DNA of 64,000 nucleotides from Malaya genurostris (GCF_030247185.1 NC_080572.1:157355080-157419079); one strand, 5' to 3'. Counted from the stretch's first letter, positions 22,667 through 34,959 are shown. The notes: generated from the letters alone by a model not told the origin. A program made the numbers and translations.

Positions 22667-24749
22667 GATAATCAAGGACGGAAAAAATCAATCATCACCC
22701 TGAATACACACAATCATCTTTCACTATGCATCATCGTTCCATTGCGTACTCAATAATACATAACAGAGTCACTCAAACTCGTTCGGTATCATACTGCGTG
22801 CGATGGCGGAGAATGAGAGAATTGAAAATCGCAAAATTTTGAAACACGAACCCAATTGCCAATGCATGAGTTAAAGAGTGCCAGCGAACATCATCGGAAG
22901 CGATTATGTTCGTTCGTAAAAATGAGCCAACTGTTCGTGTGCAATCGAAAATCCGAACGATTGACAAGTGTGACTGGATATATTCAGCAGGAGTTAGATC
23001 GAAACGATCTGTTGTAGGGTAGGGTGGAAAAAAAACTGGCTATGGCAAGATTGCATGATGAGTTCGGTCGGCTGAATATAAGTTTTTGCTTGAAGGGCAA
23101 TGTGCATTATGATGATCGTTACATTGCCAGTTATGTTGACATGTTACAAGTTTGATATGCTATTCTAGTCAGAGTTAATTAGGTCTTTTAAGACAAATAA
23201 GATGAGATTGTTAGTTGACGAATGAGGAAATCAATTAGTTCCAACTATAACAAATTTGTCCGCCGATCATCGACTTCACTTCGGAATGATTTTTAAGTAA
23301 AGTAGAGCTTCATCATTGTAATTGAACAGTTCGAATGATTCCAGCAATCTGTTGAAACGGCCAGTGCGCTTATGCATTAGGTTTCAGATAATCCGCGTTA
23401 TTGCAAGGCATGCTGATTCGGTCCACCTAGTGGTGTGATGGTGCATTTCATATAAGTTTGTTTCGGAAATCTGGACATAATCATAACTGTATCTTCATGT
23501 AAAACCTCTCAATAGGCATAATATTCCAACGCAGTTGTTCCCTTTGTTGCTTGCTCAATCTTCTCAAGCAACAGTTTATGCATTTCTGTTAATCATATCA
23601 ATCAATGCATATTCTGACTCTTTTCAGGAAGATCAAACAAGTGACACTGGGAAAACCTTCCTTCGAAAAATCTTCATACCACCAGTGTTTGCATTATAAT
23701 GTTAACGAATTTTTTTTTGATTTTCTGAGATTGATATTGGGTGCTGATCACCCAATTATCACCTAGTCCACCTCCGCTAAGTATGGGGAAATTTCTTTCC
23801 TTTCAATATCACTACAGTAATATTATTTAAATACACACATGATTATGAATTCATTCTCACTATTATCAGCCATGCAGCGATTTGCACTAGCAGATGATGA
23901 TATTCAGATGTCGGAAGTCCAGTACGCAATAGCAATATGCGCAATAGGATACAGCGAAAAAACAATACATTCTGAATATTGATTATAGAGACAAAGGACT
24001 TTATTTTAATTCTAGGGTTGATTAAATCTCATGGTCTAAGTAACTTTATTACCCTTATTAAACGCTATTTAGCAAATATTTGTGCGCAGCACTTGAACCA
24101 GCCCTCTACTGAGAAGCCTGTTGGCTACGATAACACTTGCTACAGCACTCTTCCACCGGGCTGGTTTGAGCGCTTGTTTGTGTTCGCTCTAGCCAAGTTC
24201 TCCGCTCCTGTTACTTCGGTGTATGAAATGCAAGCAATAGTGACATATTTTTTTAAACCTGCATGAAAAATGTACCTGCAATTTACTCTGCATGAAACAT
24301 GCTTCGTGATTGAAGTTATATTATTGTCATTATAATTGTTTTTAATCAAAGAGTGGCATATTAAGATCAGATTTAAATTGATTGTCAATACATTACTCAC
24401 CATATTGAATATCAGCATTTTCAGTGAGAATCTCTGCATGACTGATAATAGTGAGAATGTTTTTGAATGATTATGATAATATTATCACGTTCGAGTTTAT
24501 GGATCATCACTTCTTGTCAAGTACTGGTCGTCAAATGGTGAGATAACTAAGTCCTCACAAGTCCCTATCTCATGCCTCCCCGAGCGTCTATGATGACATT
24601 TGGTCAATAGAACGGCGTCGACTGGGTGCTATCGCCTTCTGCGTTAGTAGCAGAATGAGAGGGTGCGAAATGGCTTGTAGGTTGAAGCCCATCCTAAAGT
24701 GCAGTGTTTATCATAGTATATTACAACATATAATTGTGTTGTTTATTAC

Positions 24750-25620
24750 ATCATGTATTATTATTATTATTTTTATTAGAAGAGCGTAACTTACACTGCG
24801 ATATTACCTGTTATATTGTATCATAGCATATTATTTCATATATTATCGTCTTACACTATTTTATGTTATTATATACTATGTTGTATGGTATTATACTGCA
24901 TTGCATTATATCATATTATATTGTATTATATTGTATTATATTTTATTATATTATATAATATTATATTATATTGTATTCTATTGTATTGTGTTATATTGTA
25001 TTGCATTATGTTGTATTATATTATATTATATTATAGGGTTTATTATTAGTAGTACTACGTACCTCTGCGCAAAATATAAATTTGTTTTCCTTATAAGTTA
25101 TCATTTTTAAAGTAACTTTCAACTAAATATCAAGGTCGTCACAAGCTGAGCTTTATGCCTACACGTGTGTCTGTGGTGACAGATGGTCGATGGAATGCGT
25201 TGATGGCAGAATGAGAGGATGAGAAATGACATATAAATTCAAGTAATATAATATCATAGCATATCGCAACATATCATTTTATTTATTCTATTATTTATTA
25301 TATAATTCATTGTACTATATTATATTGTTATTTTCATTATTATATTTATTGTTATTATTATTAATTTGTCATCAATAATAATAACATATATTATTTTTAT
25401 AGATGTGGATATTATTATTATTATTAGAAGAGAAATATTCTACTTCCTGCAGTATTGCGAAGATAAGAGCATAACTGACACTACATTAACTGTTATTTTA
25501 TATCATTGTATTATATTATATTAAATTAAAATATATTATATTATATTATGTTATATTATATTGTTTTGTAATCTATTATATCATTTTATGTTATATTAAT
25601 TTCATTACACTATGTTTCAT
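24750..25620. repeat. TATTA-type AT-rich arrays with repeated unit
   Basis: Two stretches of TATTA/TATTG-like 5-bp repeats (about 24800-25050 and 25255-25620), each preceded by a related block (GCAGAATGAGAGG, then AAATG, then a TATCATAG(T/C)ATAT block). It reads as two diverged tandem units of roughly 600 bp. The 70-residue frames here made of Ile/Leu/Tyr are artefacts of the array. Confidence 0.65.
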
Positions 25621-26037
25621 TGTATTCATCAATATAAAACATTTTGCACGGAGGCGTAAAGGGGAGGGAGCATCAGGGCATCGGACGAATTGATGACTGG
25701 ACGAGGGATTGTGGATAGCCAGCCCAAGTCACTTGAAGGAAACTTGTTTCCTTCTGAAGGTTTGAAATGAGTCTGACGCGCCCTTCTCAAACAAACCATC
25801 AGGCGGGTTCAAGCATGTATAGCGATATGCTTCATCCATGCACTGGATATTATGGTTGGAAGAGCATCTTTTATTCCCGCGGAATACGAGTAAGTGACTC
25901 TACTTACGTATCCGCCCAACCCTTTTTGTTCGCTTTTCGGTAACAGCTATAGTAAGAAGGTGAGTGGATGAGTCATATCGGGGCTACTGTAAGTCTACCC
26001 GCATCCACTGGCAAGTCCTTGAACTGATGGTGGCTTC

Positions 26038-26069
26038 ACTTCACATCACATCACATCACATCACATCAC
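26038..26069 (+). repeat. (TCACA)n pentamer array
   Basis: About six TCACA/ATCAC units, directly before CTTCTTGTCAAGTACTG, a block also found at about 24508. It may be the edge of a repeat inside the 5-kb element. Confidence 0.7.
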
Positions 26070-27656
26070 TTCTTGTCAAGTACTGATACTTTTTTGAGTT
26101 TCATTGAATTCTTGAACGATTACGACATTCTATTCAGTTTAGTTTTCGAAGTTTTCGATAAAAAGACACTGAAATAAATTAGTTTGAATAGGAAAAAGTT
26201 TGGTTGGAAAACTTTATTTCCTTAGTCATATTATAAAAAAATTATTACCCCATTACCCAATCAACAGACTGGTGATACACGATCACCTTCTGTGATTTCT
26301 AAATTTCTGGTGATCACCGCTTGATCACCGTACGTGATTCCTCCTCTGATACCCCAGAGGACAAATTTAGTTCCACTCAAACAACACCATAATTGACATA
26401 TTAGACGAAAATTGGGAACTACTCTACGTTCATCGAATTTTAATTTATTGGGTGCTGATGGGACTAACATACACCAAGCGATTATATTAATAATTTTAGA
26501 CTATTAAAAAATCACGATTCAGGGTTTTAGATACAAGGAAAATATTGTTACCAGAATGTTTCCGCTGATTTGTAAACAACAACAGTTGAAATGTTTATTA
26601 TTTTGGATAGCGCATGCGTTATTATAAAGAATTATTTCTATTTTTTTTCGATATGTGTTATGTTTATATTACCCCCACTCAATATCTGTCAGTAGCTTTC
26701 AAACGGGATGCTTGCGGAAATCGGTTCAACCATTTCTGAAAAATGGGACTCCGAGGATCCGTTTGAAAGTCGGATTTTGCAGCAATTGTATGACTTGTAT
26801 AAACATTTGTGTATGACTTGTATAAGCACTTTTCCAGCCCCAAAAAAACCTACACGAAGCTATAATATAAGGTTAGATAGTGCTACTAAAAATCAAAAAC
26901 TCTTATGGGCTCGTTGAGAGCTGTATTCCAAAACATTCGATTTTGATGAGGAGAGCCGTTTGTCATATGTTATCGATTCTGGATCGAAAAGTAAAGATAT
27001 ATGTGAAAATATAATGTGCATAGAAAATAGGTTTTCAGTTGAAAATGTTAGTTCCTTTCGGCAACTGTCAAGCCTCTACTGAAATATAGCAAATCGAGAT
27101 ACTACAATCACCTGAAAATACGGTATCATAAATTTTCTAGGTGAGCGGGCCACTAGAAACAACATCGTGAAAACTGCAAATAATGTCGTTTTAATTTAGA
27201 AAATAACAACTTTTTTCACATGTTTGCAGCATGAATCAAAAATGCTTTTAAACTTCCCGTCGGCTCGTGAAATCACCCCACGGATACGATTATTTTGCGC
27301 CTGCCTTCATTATACTCCAGAGCGTTAAAAGAATGGATCGTCTTGAATCACGATTCAAAATACTTGCAAATATTCGGATTGCCGAGCGAGTTAACTCATC
27401 ATTGGTTCGGATTAAAACCGAACATGTACTAAGCAGAATTCAAATGGCAGCGCTCCATAACGAAAGAAAGAGAGAATAAATGCGAGAGAATTATCTATTG
27501 CGCTTTGCCGATCGGGTGTTACTTGAAGCAATCGGGTGTTCGGCAGAAGCACACTTATGCACGAATAAAATCGAGTGACTCGCATCAGGTAGAAACGTGT
27601 CTATGAGTGCTAGCCGAGTGAAAATAGATACGATTATTCCCATCCTTGGTGATAAT

Positions 27657-28362
27657 ATCAAATTTAACGTTTGAATGATCAAAGAAGAAGTACTTATGAT
27701 CAGACAACGAAGGTTCGAGCTCAACGGAGACGAGCCAATTCACCAACTCATGCGCAATTCTATCAGAGCAGAGAGTTACGTCCAAAACCTCCTCTCTTCC
27801 AGATCTCGCAAAAGTTGGACGGTTTCCTGCATTGACTATGTGCAGGTTTGTACTGCTCACAAATTCCATCATATCAGAACCTCTCAAATTTATATCGGTG
27901 CTGCCCCAAATGATATGGTGAGCATTTATGTCACTGCCAATTACAAGTGGTAAATCACTCTTGCAGCAGTATGATACAACCTTTTTGAAGTCATCGCTTG
28001 GTGAAGGTTGATTATGCGGTAAATATGCCGAACCATAGAAATATTTTCTGTCTGTGCCATCAATAGTTATACCAACTGTGACAGCGCAAATATCCCGAGT
28101 TGTGAGTTCTGATATGAGAGAAACATCGAGAGCACTATTTGCAAGTATGCATGCTCGAGGCATTTCACGTGGATTAGTCATACCGTTCTTGTTGAAGGCA
28201 ACAAAGACTGGGTTTAACAATTTTCCAGAAGTTTCCCTTTTGGAAGTATGGCTCTTGAACCATAGCTATAGAAGCTTTACCTTCTTGCAGAAGTCTGGAT
28301 AGATTTATAGTTACTGTACGTTTATGCTGGAGATTGATTTGTGCCACTTTAACCATTATCAA
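27657..28362 (-). pseudogene. R1-clade LINE endonuclease domain
   Basis: AP-type endonuclease of the LINE whose RT lies at 21178-22666. Start ATG at 28362 (VKVAQINLQHKRTVT), catalytic MVQEPYF, then a frameshift around 28190. The second frame carries GSAYLPHN, VIGSDINAHHIIWGS and the closing SLSDHKYFFF. It ends at the GATAAT insertion site; the next codon of the LINE frame resumes at 22666. In a working element this domain nicks the chromosomal target. Confidence 0.8.
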
Positions 28363-28872
28363 TTAGAGTCATGAACACTCCATCTCCAGCACTTATCGTA
28401 CAACAACTAGAAGAAACCAAATATATTGGCTTATAATCGCCTACAGCGAACCATGTAAGGGTTTTTTTAATGTTTTAATCATTTAAATCCCACGAGTTGC
28501 GAAGAAAGAAGTCGTCCACTGTGCCAGAGCTTCGCCTAACACATTAAGGGAAAACCCCAAGATATTCCGTTCACGACTGCATTGTTTAACCTCCTGCAGC
28601 CATTCAGTCTTCGGCACGGAAATACACATTGACTTAGGAGTTCCTATTTTTGTGGCCTTTTACGACATGGAAAAGGAAACCAGTGGATCAATTCTTGTCA
28701 AAATATTATTCCGCCGGATGCCACACGGCTTACCTGTTTGGCGGATTTATACCAACGAACCCGCTACCGACACTACACGGCTATCTAGGCTGCTCAGAGA
28801 GGGAAGTTGACATTGATGGTCAACTTCCATGGATGGCCGAGCAGCCAAATAACCATTGGAAAGGTACTACAA
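28363..28872 (-). other. Probable 5' region of the R1-clade LINE
   Basis: Lies between the endonuclease ATG and the right-hand 84-bp direct repeat, so it is probably element leader. No ORF1 is recognisable. It contains the left arm of a perfect hairpin (28852-28870). Confidence 0.45.
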
Positions 28873-28906
28873 ATTTTATTTCTAGAAGTAGTACCTTTCC
28901 AATGGT
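28852..28906. repeat. Perfect 19-bp inverted repeat with 17-bp loop
   Basis: Arm ACCATTGGAAAGGTACTAC (28852-28870) pairs exactly with GTAGTACCTTTCCAATGGT (28888-28906). The right arm is part of the 84-bp direct repeat; the left arm is absent from the other copy at 21072. Confidence 0.85.
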
Positions 28907-28956
28907 GAACAAATTTCTATAATCGGTTGACTAACAACAAAGTTATGACCCGGTAA
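28873..28956 (+). repeat. 84-bp direct repeat, right copy
   Basis: Partner of 21072-21155 (GGCTCGGTAA there, GACCCGGTAA here). It could be a long target-site duplication of the LINE or a segment duplicated by rearrangement. Confidence 0.8.
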
Positions 28957-29885
28957 AGTTGAAGTATTCAATATTGAAAGATGCTATACGGAACTCATTT
29001 TTGGCTTTCAGAAGGAAAGAATCATGGAATTTTATTCAATATTGAATACTACGCTACTTTTTCTGTAGCGCAAAGTAGCTAAATGATAGTTCTATTTGCC
29101 TCGTTTGGTGCGAACTTTACATGATGATGATGATGATAGTCCCGCCTCATACCCCTACAAAGGTGTGAGCTGGACGATTTATCTAAATGATAATAAATAT
29201 TGCATCACATATTTTAACCAGTTAACTAAATATAAAACGATCTGGTTAATCCAGCAGGTATAGATTCTCCTTCTAAAGTACAACTGAGAACAAGAAAACA
29301 TTCAAATATTTCCGATTTACTATCCAGGGTCATTCAAGAAAATTTCCAACCCGGGAAGATCCTTGAACAAATCAGGAATCGAACCCGATATCTTTGTCTG
29401 TATCAGACAGTAATTCACCTGGCCCTTCCCGCCGGACCAGTTCATCGCTACACACATCAGCTACGATGGAGTAACGAGACTGCGGATGAGCAGAGCCAAG
29501 CCCAATTCCATCAACAACTTCCGATCCCTATTATTTCCGAAATATAATCAATAAATAATTCATCAAATCTTACAAAGTTAAGATTCGATCTCGACATGTA
29601 GAATGCTAAAGCTCTCAAAAATAAAAGAGAACATATCCAGTTTCAGTCATATTCAATTTCCAGATTGCCTCTACCTGCTTTGCGCGCGCGAGGCTCATAC
29701 TTTTGTAGACAACTCATTTTTTTTTAACTAAACAAATTATTAAAAATCCATCATCATCATACAGAACATAACAACCTAATGCGTCTTACTTGAAAAAAAA
29801 AAACAAAAATAAAATAAATACAATCTTCGTCATTTTACACAGTTTTCGAAAAAAATCAAATTGCACTAATTCATTAAAGATCTAA

Positions 29886-30722
29886 TTACAAAAAAGATTT
29901 TATGTGTGAAATACACAATTTTTTGAACTCCCTCAATGTTGCAGCCCGATTAATTCGTCCTGGCATCGAATTGAAAAAACTAATCCCTTTGTACATTAAC
30001 GAGTTCTGGGATCTGGTTGACAAAAAGCTTGGTGTTCTCGCATCAGACGCATTTCTAGTATTGTACCTATGCAAGTCACTTCCTCTTTCAATCCGATCAC
30101 ACAAATATCGAGGCAGCATTCCATTTAAGATTTTGAAAATGAACACCATTGTTAAATATTATACTCTCTGTTTCACTGAAAGCCATTGTAATGCGTTCAA
30201 TAGAATATTAGAGGAAGTATATCTATTACATTTCAAAATCAATCGCATGACCTTATTTTGCAATCGCTGGAGTCTCAATATTTGCGTGTTGTTAGCAAGG
30301 AACAGAATCGATGAGCAGAAGTCAATGTGAGGAGAGATTATTGATTTATACAGAAGAATTTTACTACTGGTCGTTAAATCATTTTTCAGACGGCATAATA
30401 CACCGTACTTTTTGGCAACCTTCTTGATGATGTTGTTAACGTGAGATTTGAATGTTAGCTTTTCATCAATTATGACTCCAAGATACCTCAACTCTCTAAC
30501 GCGATCAATAATCTCTCCATCAATTTCAATGTTGGCTTCACGTCCAGTGCTTAAAGCAGAAATAACCATATATTTAGTTTTCGCGACATTCAGTTTTAAC
30601 TGCTTGAATTTCAACCACTGAGCCAGAGAATGTAAGTCCTCGTTCAAATGTGCAACCGCTTCATCCAAATCCTTAGCTGTAATGAACAGAACAGTATCGT
30701 CAGCAAACAAATTTATTTCACA
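29886..30722 (-). pseudogene. RT C-terminal half of PHD-LINE copy 2
   Basis: Starts at the active site FADDTVLFITAKDLDEAV just after the deletion junction, then LNVAKTKYMVISALS, the thumb, and ends with VFIFKILNGMLPRYLCDRIE and HRYNTRNASDARTPSF. A single frame change near 30155 separates two otherwise clean frames, so this copy is better preserved here than copy 1. Confidence 0.75.
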
Positions 30723-31074
30723 AATTGGAAGACCTGATCAGTCTCTCGATTCCACTCTCTATTGCGACATTAATCTGTTTTTCGATGCTCTCCCGCAAAC
30801 CAGCGAACGATTCAGAAATGGATGTTAGTTTCTCCATCTCCTTCTTCATATCGCTAATGAACGAATGAACATCGTTATCGACAATACTAGATACAACGTT
30901 ACCTTCTAAGCATTCTGCACATTTAAACAATAGCGCCGGTAAATCCGCTACCCAACTAGCAATAGCTCGGGTAAGGCCAGAACAGCGCTGGTGAAATACA
31001 TTCTCACAAACCAAACATTTAATTCCAACATCTGATATGGCTATGTTCTCCCCACACTTCTTGCATTCCACCAT
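30718..31074 (-). pseudogene. ORF1 N-terminus of PHD-LINE copy 2
   Basis: ATG at 31074 followed by the PHD-like cluster (CKKCGENIAI, KCLVC, FHQRCSG, KCAECLEG) and the coiled-coil-like stretch, nearly identical to copy 1. Truncated at LIRSSN by the deletion that fuses it to RT. Confidence 0.75.
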
Positions 31075-31404
31075 GCTTCATGATCAAACCAAGCGGCCCG
31101 ACACACACAAGAGGAGAACAAATCACAGAACAAAAAACGGTGCAAAAACAATACAATAATCATTCAATAAATTACGGAACGACGCCGCTTCTTTGGGCGA
31201 ACGTCGCACGGTAATTTCGATACTTTTATCAATACAAATAGAAGCATGCACAGAACACACTACTTATCTGTATTTAACACAATTCAAGCACTAATTCAGC
31301 ACACAATTTTTCACGAATAGGAAATTATTTCACACAATTTTTGCAATTTGATTCTGCACTAAAGACGCACAAGTTGTCATGTTCGCCATTAACACACACT
31401 TTAC

Positions 31405-32145
31405 ACTGCACACGGTGCCCCGATTTTCACTTTAGATCCGCAATGTTTAGCAGTTGAACAATTCTTATAACTCTTGTAAACATTTATAGCATTTCGGCTC
31501 ATATGCACTTGAGCTCGACTTGGCCGTTTAACATTAATAAAAAAAATTGTCTTATGTCTGGATCTAGTTGTTGGAGTTTCAGGGGAACAGATGATCGCTA
31601 TCCTCCCTTCCATCCATTGGTTTGGGGTCACTGTTGTTGGTGGAATCATTAGTGATGTTACTTTTATTTATCCAGGTGCTGGGTGCGTTGTTAGCTGCTG
31701 CTGGTGTACCTAGTTCTGAATGTGTTGCGTCCATAGGTTTCGTTGAGGAGGATGCTTCATTGTTGTTGATGACTGTTTCCGATGTACTGGGGTTTTTTGA
31801 AGTTGGTGTGAAGGAAGCACCGTTGTCCTTTGGCGTAGTTGTCTCCTTGCCCAGTTTATCACATGGCTTACCGTACTGAACAGCTTTTAGGCGATATTGG
31901 CATGTGGCCATCTGATTGTCATAGGTAACAAGTGATTTGCACGGTATTCTTGTATCCTGACCGAACGTCACATAAGAAGGTATAGTCCTCTTCAAGCGCA
32001 TGCATAACAAACGTACGCCATTTAAAATACCGGGGAAAAAGTTGTTCCACTTTTCTTTTTCGACAGAGAGAATCTCTCGGTATTGGGACATAGTTTTGCG
32101 AATATAAGGATCGATGACACTTGAAAGAAGATCATGTACATGCAC
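31405..32145 (-). pseudogene. Gag-like ORF1 remnant of another LINE
   Basis: On the minus strand: RLKRTIPSYVTFGQDTRIP, CKSLVTYDNQMATCQYRLK and YGKPC resemble the RRM/zinc-knuckle part of ORF1 proteins of I/Jockey-type insect LINEs (usual form: P-S-Y-V ... T-Y ... C-x2-C ... H ... C), with the second Cys of the first knuckle changed (CQYRL). A Ser/Thr/Pro/Asn-rich tail follows, then a stop, a frame change around 31580 and SRAQVHMSRNAINVYKS. The 3' side was cut by insertion of PHD-LINE copy 2. Confidence 0.55.
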
Positions 32146-32780
32146 TTCTATAGCATTATCTTCTATATATACTGGAAAGTTGTACTAAATGTTTTCGTGC
32201 TCCACATAGTGCACATTGTTATTGTCTTTTGCGAATTGAATTGCATCCAACTCTTTATAAAACTAGATGTAAACAACATTATTTGTCCTATTGCATTGTG
32301 TTTGGACATATTTTTTCTCTACTTAAACAACGCTTACGTAATAAACGTGATATTGAGAAAAATCTTTCATCATCTCCCATTGTTTCGTGAAAGAATTAAA
32401 AAAAACTTAAACAGAGAAAAAGTTATAAAGAATTAATATCTCGAGTTTTTTTTATACATTCGCATGTTGTGAAATTTTGAAAATGAACCTCAAATCAAAA
32501 ATGATAAAATTATTTCATAGTAGTGGAATGATATTTTTTAACAAAATATATCAATTGATCTTGAGCGGCGAAAGCTTACAATGTCACTTGATAAGCATTG
32601 TATTGCGGAAGTTATCATAGCGTGATCACCGTATGGTAAATATCTTACCAGCTCATCAGGCTTATTAAACATTGTTCAATCATCTAATTATAAGTTATAT
32701 TTCATGTACATATATTCATACACCAAACTGAGATCATTTGCATAAATTTCATAAGTAAAATATGCGTGGTTATATTTCAG
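32146..32780. other. AT-rich intron-like sequence before the host exon
   Basis: No gene or bounded repeat. It ends in a 3' splice site (TTATATTTCAG at 32770-32780). GTGATCACCGTATGG near 32621 resembles GATCACCGTACGTG near 26320. Confidence 0.5.
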
Positions 32781-33153
32781 GCTATGGAGGTGGCTATAAC
32801 GACCGAGGAATCGTAGAGTACAAGAATCGTAAGGAGTCGGATGATGAATACGACGAATTTGGGCGTAGAAAAAAGAGACACTTGGGTGGTGAATCTGGAA
32901 ACGTAAATGCTGATGTAGTTTCACAGAAATTATTAAAAAAATCATTCATTTCCAATAATCGGGATGAAGGTGATGATGATGAAGAAGAAGATGAAGATGA
33001 TAACGGCGATCTTTCAAAATATGATTTATGGGGCTCCGACATAGAAGGCGATGAACCCGCTATAAGAACACAGAAAATTATCACCAAAAGGAGCTATTCA
33101 TCGAGCTCGAGGTCATCGTCCTCATATTCCCGGTCCCGATCAACAACTCCCAG
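32781..33153 (+). CDS. ZRANB2: Internal exon of ZRANB2 orthologue (Ran-binding zinc finger protein)
   Basis: The only host gene seen. The exon starts after TTTCAG and ends CCCAG before GTGAGT. The reading frame (codon boundary at 32780, so one base comes from the previous exon) gives YGGGYNDRGIVEYK, ESDDEYDEFGRRKKR, an Asp/Glu run (residues ~70-82), DLSKYDLWGSDIEGD and an Ser/Arg-rich start (SYSSSSRSSSSYSRSRS). This order - GYGGG-F/Y-N-E, DEYDEFGRKKK, acidic block, DLSKY, RS domain - is that of ZRANB2/ZNF265, a nuclear splicing-associated protein that binds single-stranded RNA through two RanBP2-type zinc fingers. Those fingers lie in upstream exons outside the window, and most of the RS domain lies downstream outside it. 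The exon start coincides with the junction preceding YGGG in animal homologues. The ATG at 32762 is intronic. Confidence 0.85.
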
Positions 33154-33159
33154 GTGAGT
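33154..33159 (+). promoter_or_regulatory. 5' splice site of the ZRANB2 exon
   Basis: CAG followed by GTGAGT, a near-consensus donor; the in-frame TGA directly after shows the frame must be spliced. Confidence 0.8.
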
Positions 33160-33528
33160 CACTAAAATATTTCATAATGTATTTGTTCATGTTCTGTATG
33201 TCAGAATTTATGAATTTTCAGCTCGTAAAAATTTAAATTTATAAACAAAAACCTGATTTAATCCATCTAGTGGTGCCTTTCTCATACCAATCATACTATC
33301 ATATATAGTACTGTGGTATTCTTCAAAATAATTTTTTTCGATTCTTAACTGAAATCGTTTTGTTTGACCAAAACCAACTACTGATAAAAACTATCAATTG
33401 GAGAAGATTTGAGGTCGATTTAGACATTTTTTTACGATTTTTCGCCCTTTTCAGTGATGGTGTAAACACATTTTATCCTATATTTCCGGATCCGGATGAA
33501 ATTCAGGAATTGCGTATGGGAGCGCAGG

Positions 33529-33866
33529 ACCTTTCATTTGAACCTAAGTTTGTGAAAGTCGGTCGCGCCATCTATGAGAAAAGGTAGAAAACATATTTTA
33601 TTTTTTTGCACATTTAAACCAATAAATCCGGAACCGGAAACAAGAACTAAATGAAATTCAGGATTTTTTTAGGAGGGGCCTAAAGAGCCTTCATTTGAAT
33701 CTAAGTTTGTGAAAATCGGTTCAGCCATCTCCGAAAAAAGTTGGTGCACTTATTTTCACAATTTTACCCCATTTATCCGGCTTCAGGGCTTTGTTTTGAC
33801 CACAAGAAACCTTTCATTTGAATCAAAATTTGTGAAAATCGGTTCAGTCATCTCCGAGAAAAGTTA
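33529..33866 (+). repeat. Three tandem copies of module B
   Basis: Three diverged units: CCTTTCATTTGAACCTAAG, CCTTCATTTGAATCTAAG and CCTTTCATTTGAATCAAAAT, each followed by GTGAAA(G/A)TCGGT and a (C/T)CATCT block. They form the left flank of a CA/TA microsatellite, in reverse order to 16761-16930. Confidence 0.75.
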
Positions 33867-33918
33867 GTACAAAAAAAAACGTTACATACACACATACTCA
33901 CATACATACACACACATG

Positions 33919-34217
<299 letters not shown>

Positions 34218-34227
34218 TGTGTATATA

Positions 34228-34497
<270 letters not shown>

Positions 34498-34501
34498 AAT
34501 T

Positions 34502-34959
34502 AACAATGTAAGCAAGACATGGCAAATGTAATCCTTCTCGCTCACCCTTGCGTGGAGGCAAAATTAGCACTTGAAGTCGACGCATCTGGCACCGCGATCG
34601 GCGGGATGTTACATCAAATCACCGAGAAAAGTCGTCAACCTCTTGCATATTTCTCCCGCAAGTTATACAAAAGCAAGCAGAAAGCAAGCACATATGACCG
34701 AGAGTTATTTACGATTTACGAAGCAGTGAAATATTTCAAGGATCAGCTCACTGGTCGTGATTTCTGCATTTATACTGACCATAAGCCTCTCACCACAGCA
34801 TTCTACCAGCGGCCCGATCGAGCCAGCCCAACCCAACAACGACACCTTAGCTTAATCAGCGAATACACCACGGACATCAGGCATGTACCCGGCGAAGCAA
34901 ACAAAGTCGCCGACATGCTGAGCCGAATCGATTCCATCACGAGCAACTACGAACCAATT
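34502..34959 (+). pseudogene. Gypsy-A pol fragment (RNase H), left arm
   Basis: Starts inside pol at the palindrome breakpoint. It encodes the Ty3/Gypsy RNase H (ALEVDASGTAIGGMLHQ, PLAYFSRKLYKSKQKAS, YDRELFTIYEAVKYF, CIYTDHKPLTTAF, VPGEANKVADMLSRI). It has no stop until the 656-bp MITE interrupts it after EPI; the frame resumes at 35620. The upstream RT part exists only on the right side (47512-47771 and beyond). Confidence 0.85.

Larger units (their letters stand above)
22673..27650. mobile_element. 5-kb TIR element inserted in the R1-clade LINE
   Basis: The left end CAAGGACGGAAAAAATCA and the reverse complement of the right end (ACCAAGGATGGGAATAATCG) form diverged inverted repeats. GATAAT occurs directly outside both ends (22667-22672, 27651-27656); removing the insert and one GATAAT restores an uninterrupted LINE frame across the endonuclease-linker junction. 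The target duplication is 4-6 bp, depending on whether AT/AC counts as TIR. The interior has no transposase; it holds AT-rich arrays and other repeats, so it is non-autonomous or itself a target of later insertions. I do not recognise the superfamily. Confidence 0.75.
29121..31399 (-). mobile_element. Internally deleted PHD-LINE (copy 2)
   Basis: Same family and ends as 3549-7303, with (CAT)n tail at 29121-29137. Here the deletion joins ORF1 codon ~115 directly to the RT active-site region near 30720, removing the rest of ORF1, endonuclease and half of RT. ACTTTAC occurs at both ends (29114-29120, 31398-31404), a likely 7-bp target duplication. It sits within the gag-like ORF1 remnant at 31400-32145. 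Confidence 0.8.

Noticed and set aside
24816..25110. Ile/Leu/Tyr-rich frames resembling membrane proteins
   Set aside because: Translation of a TATTA-type array inside the TIR element.
32762..32780. ATG at 32762 as the start of the host protein
   Set aside because: It precedes the splice acceptor TTTCAG; the ZRANB2-like similarity starts at the acceptor.
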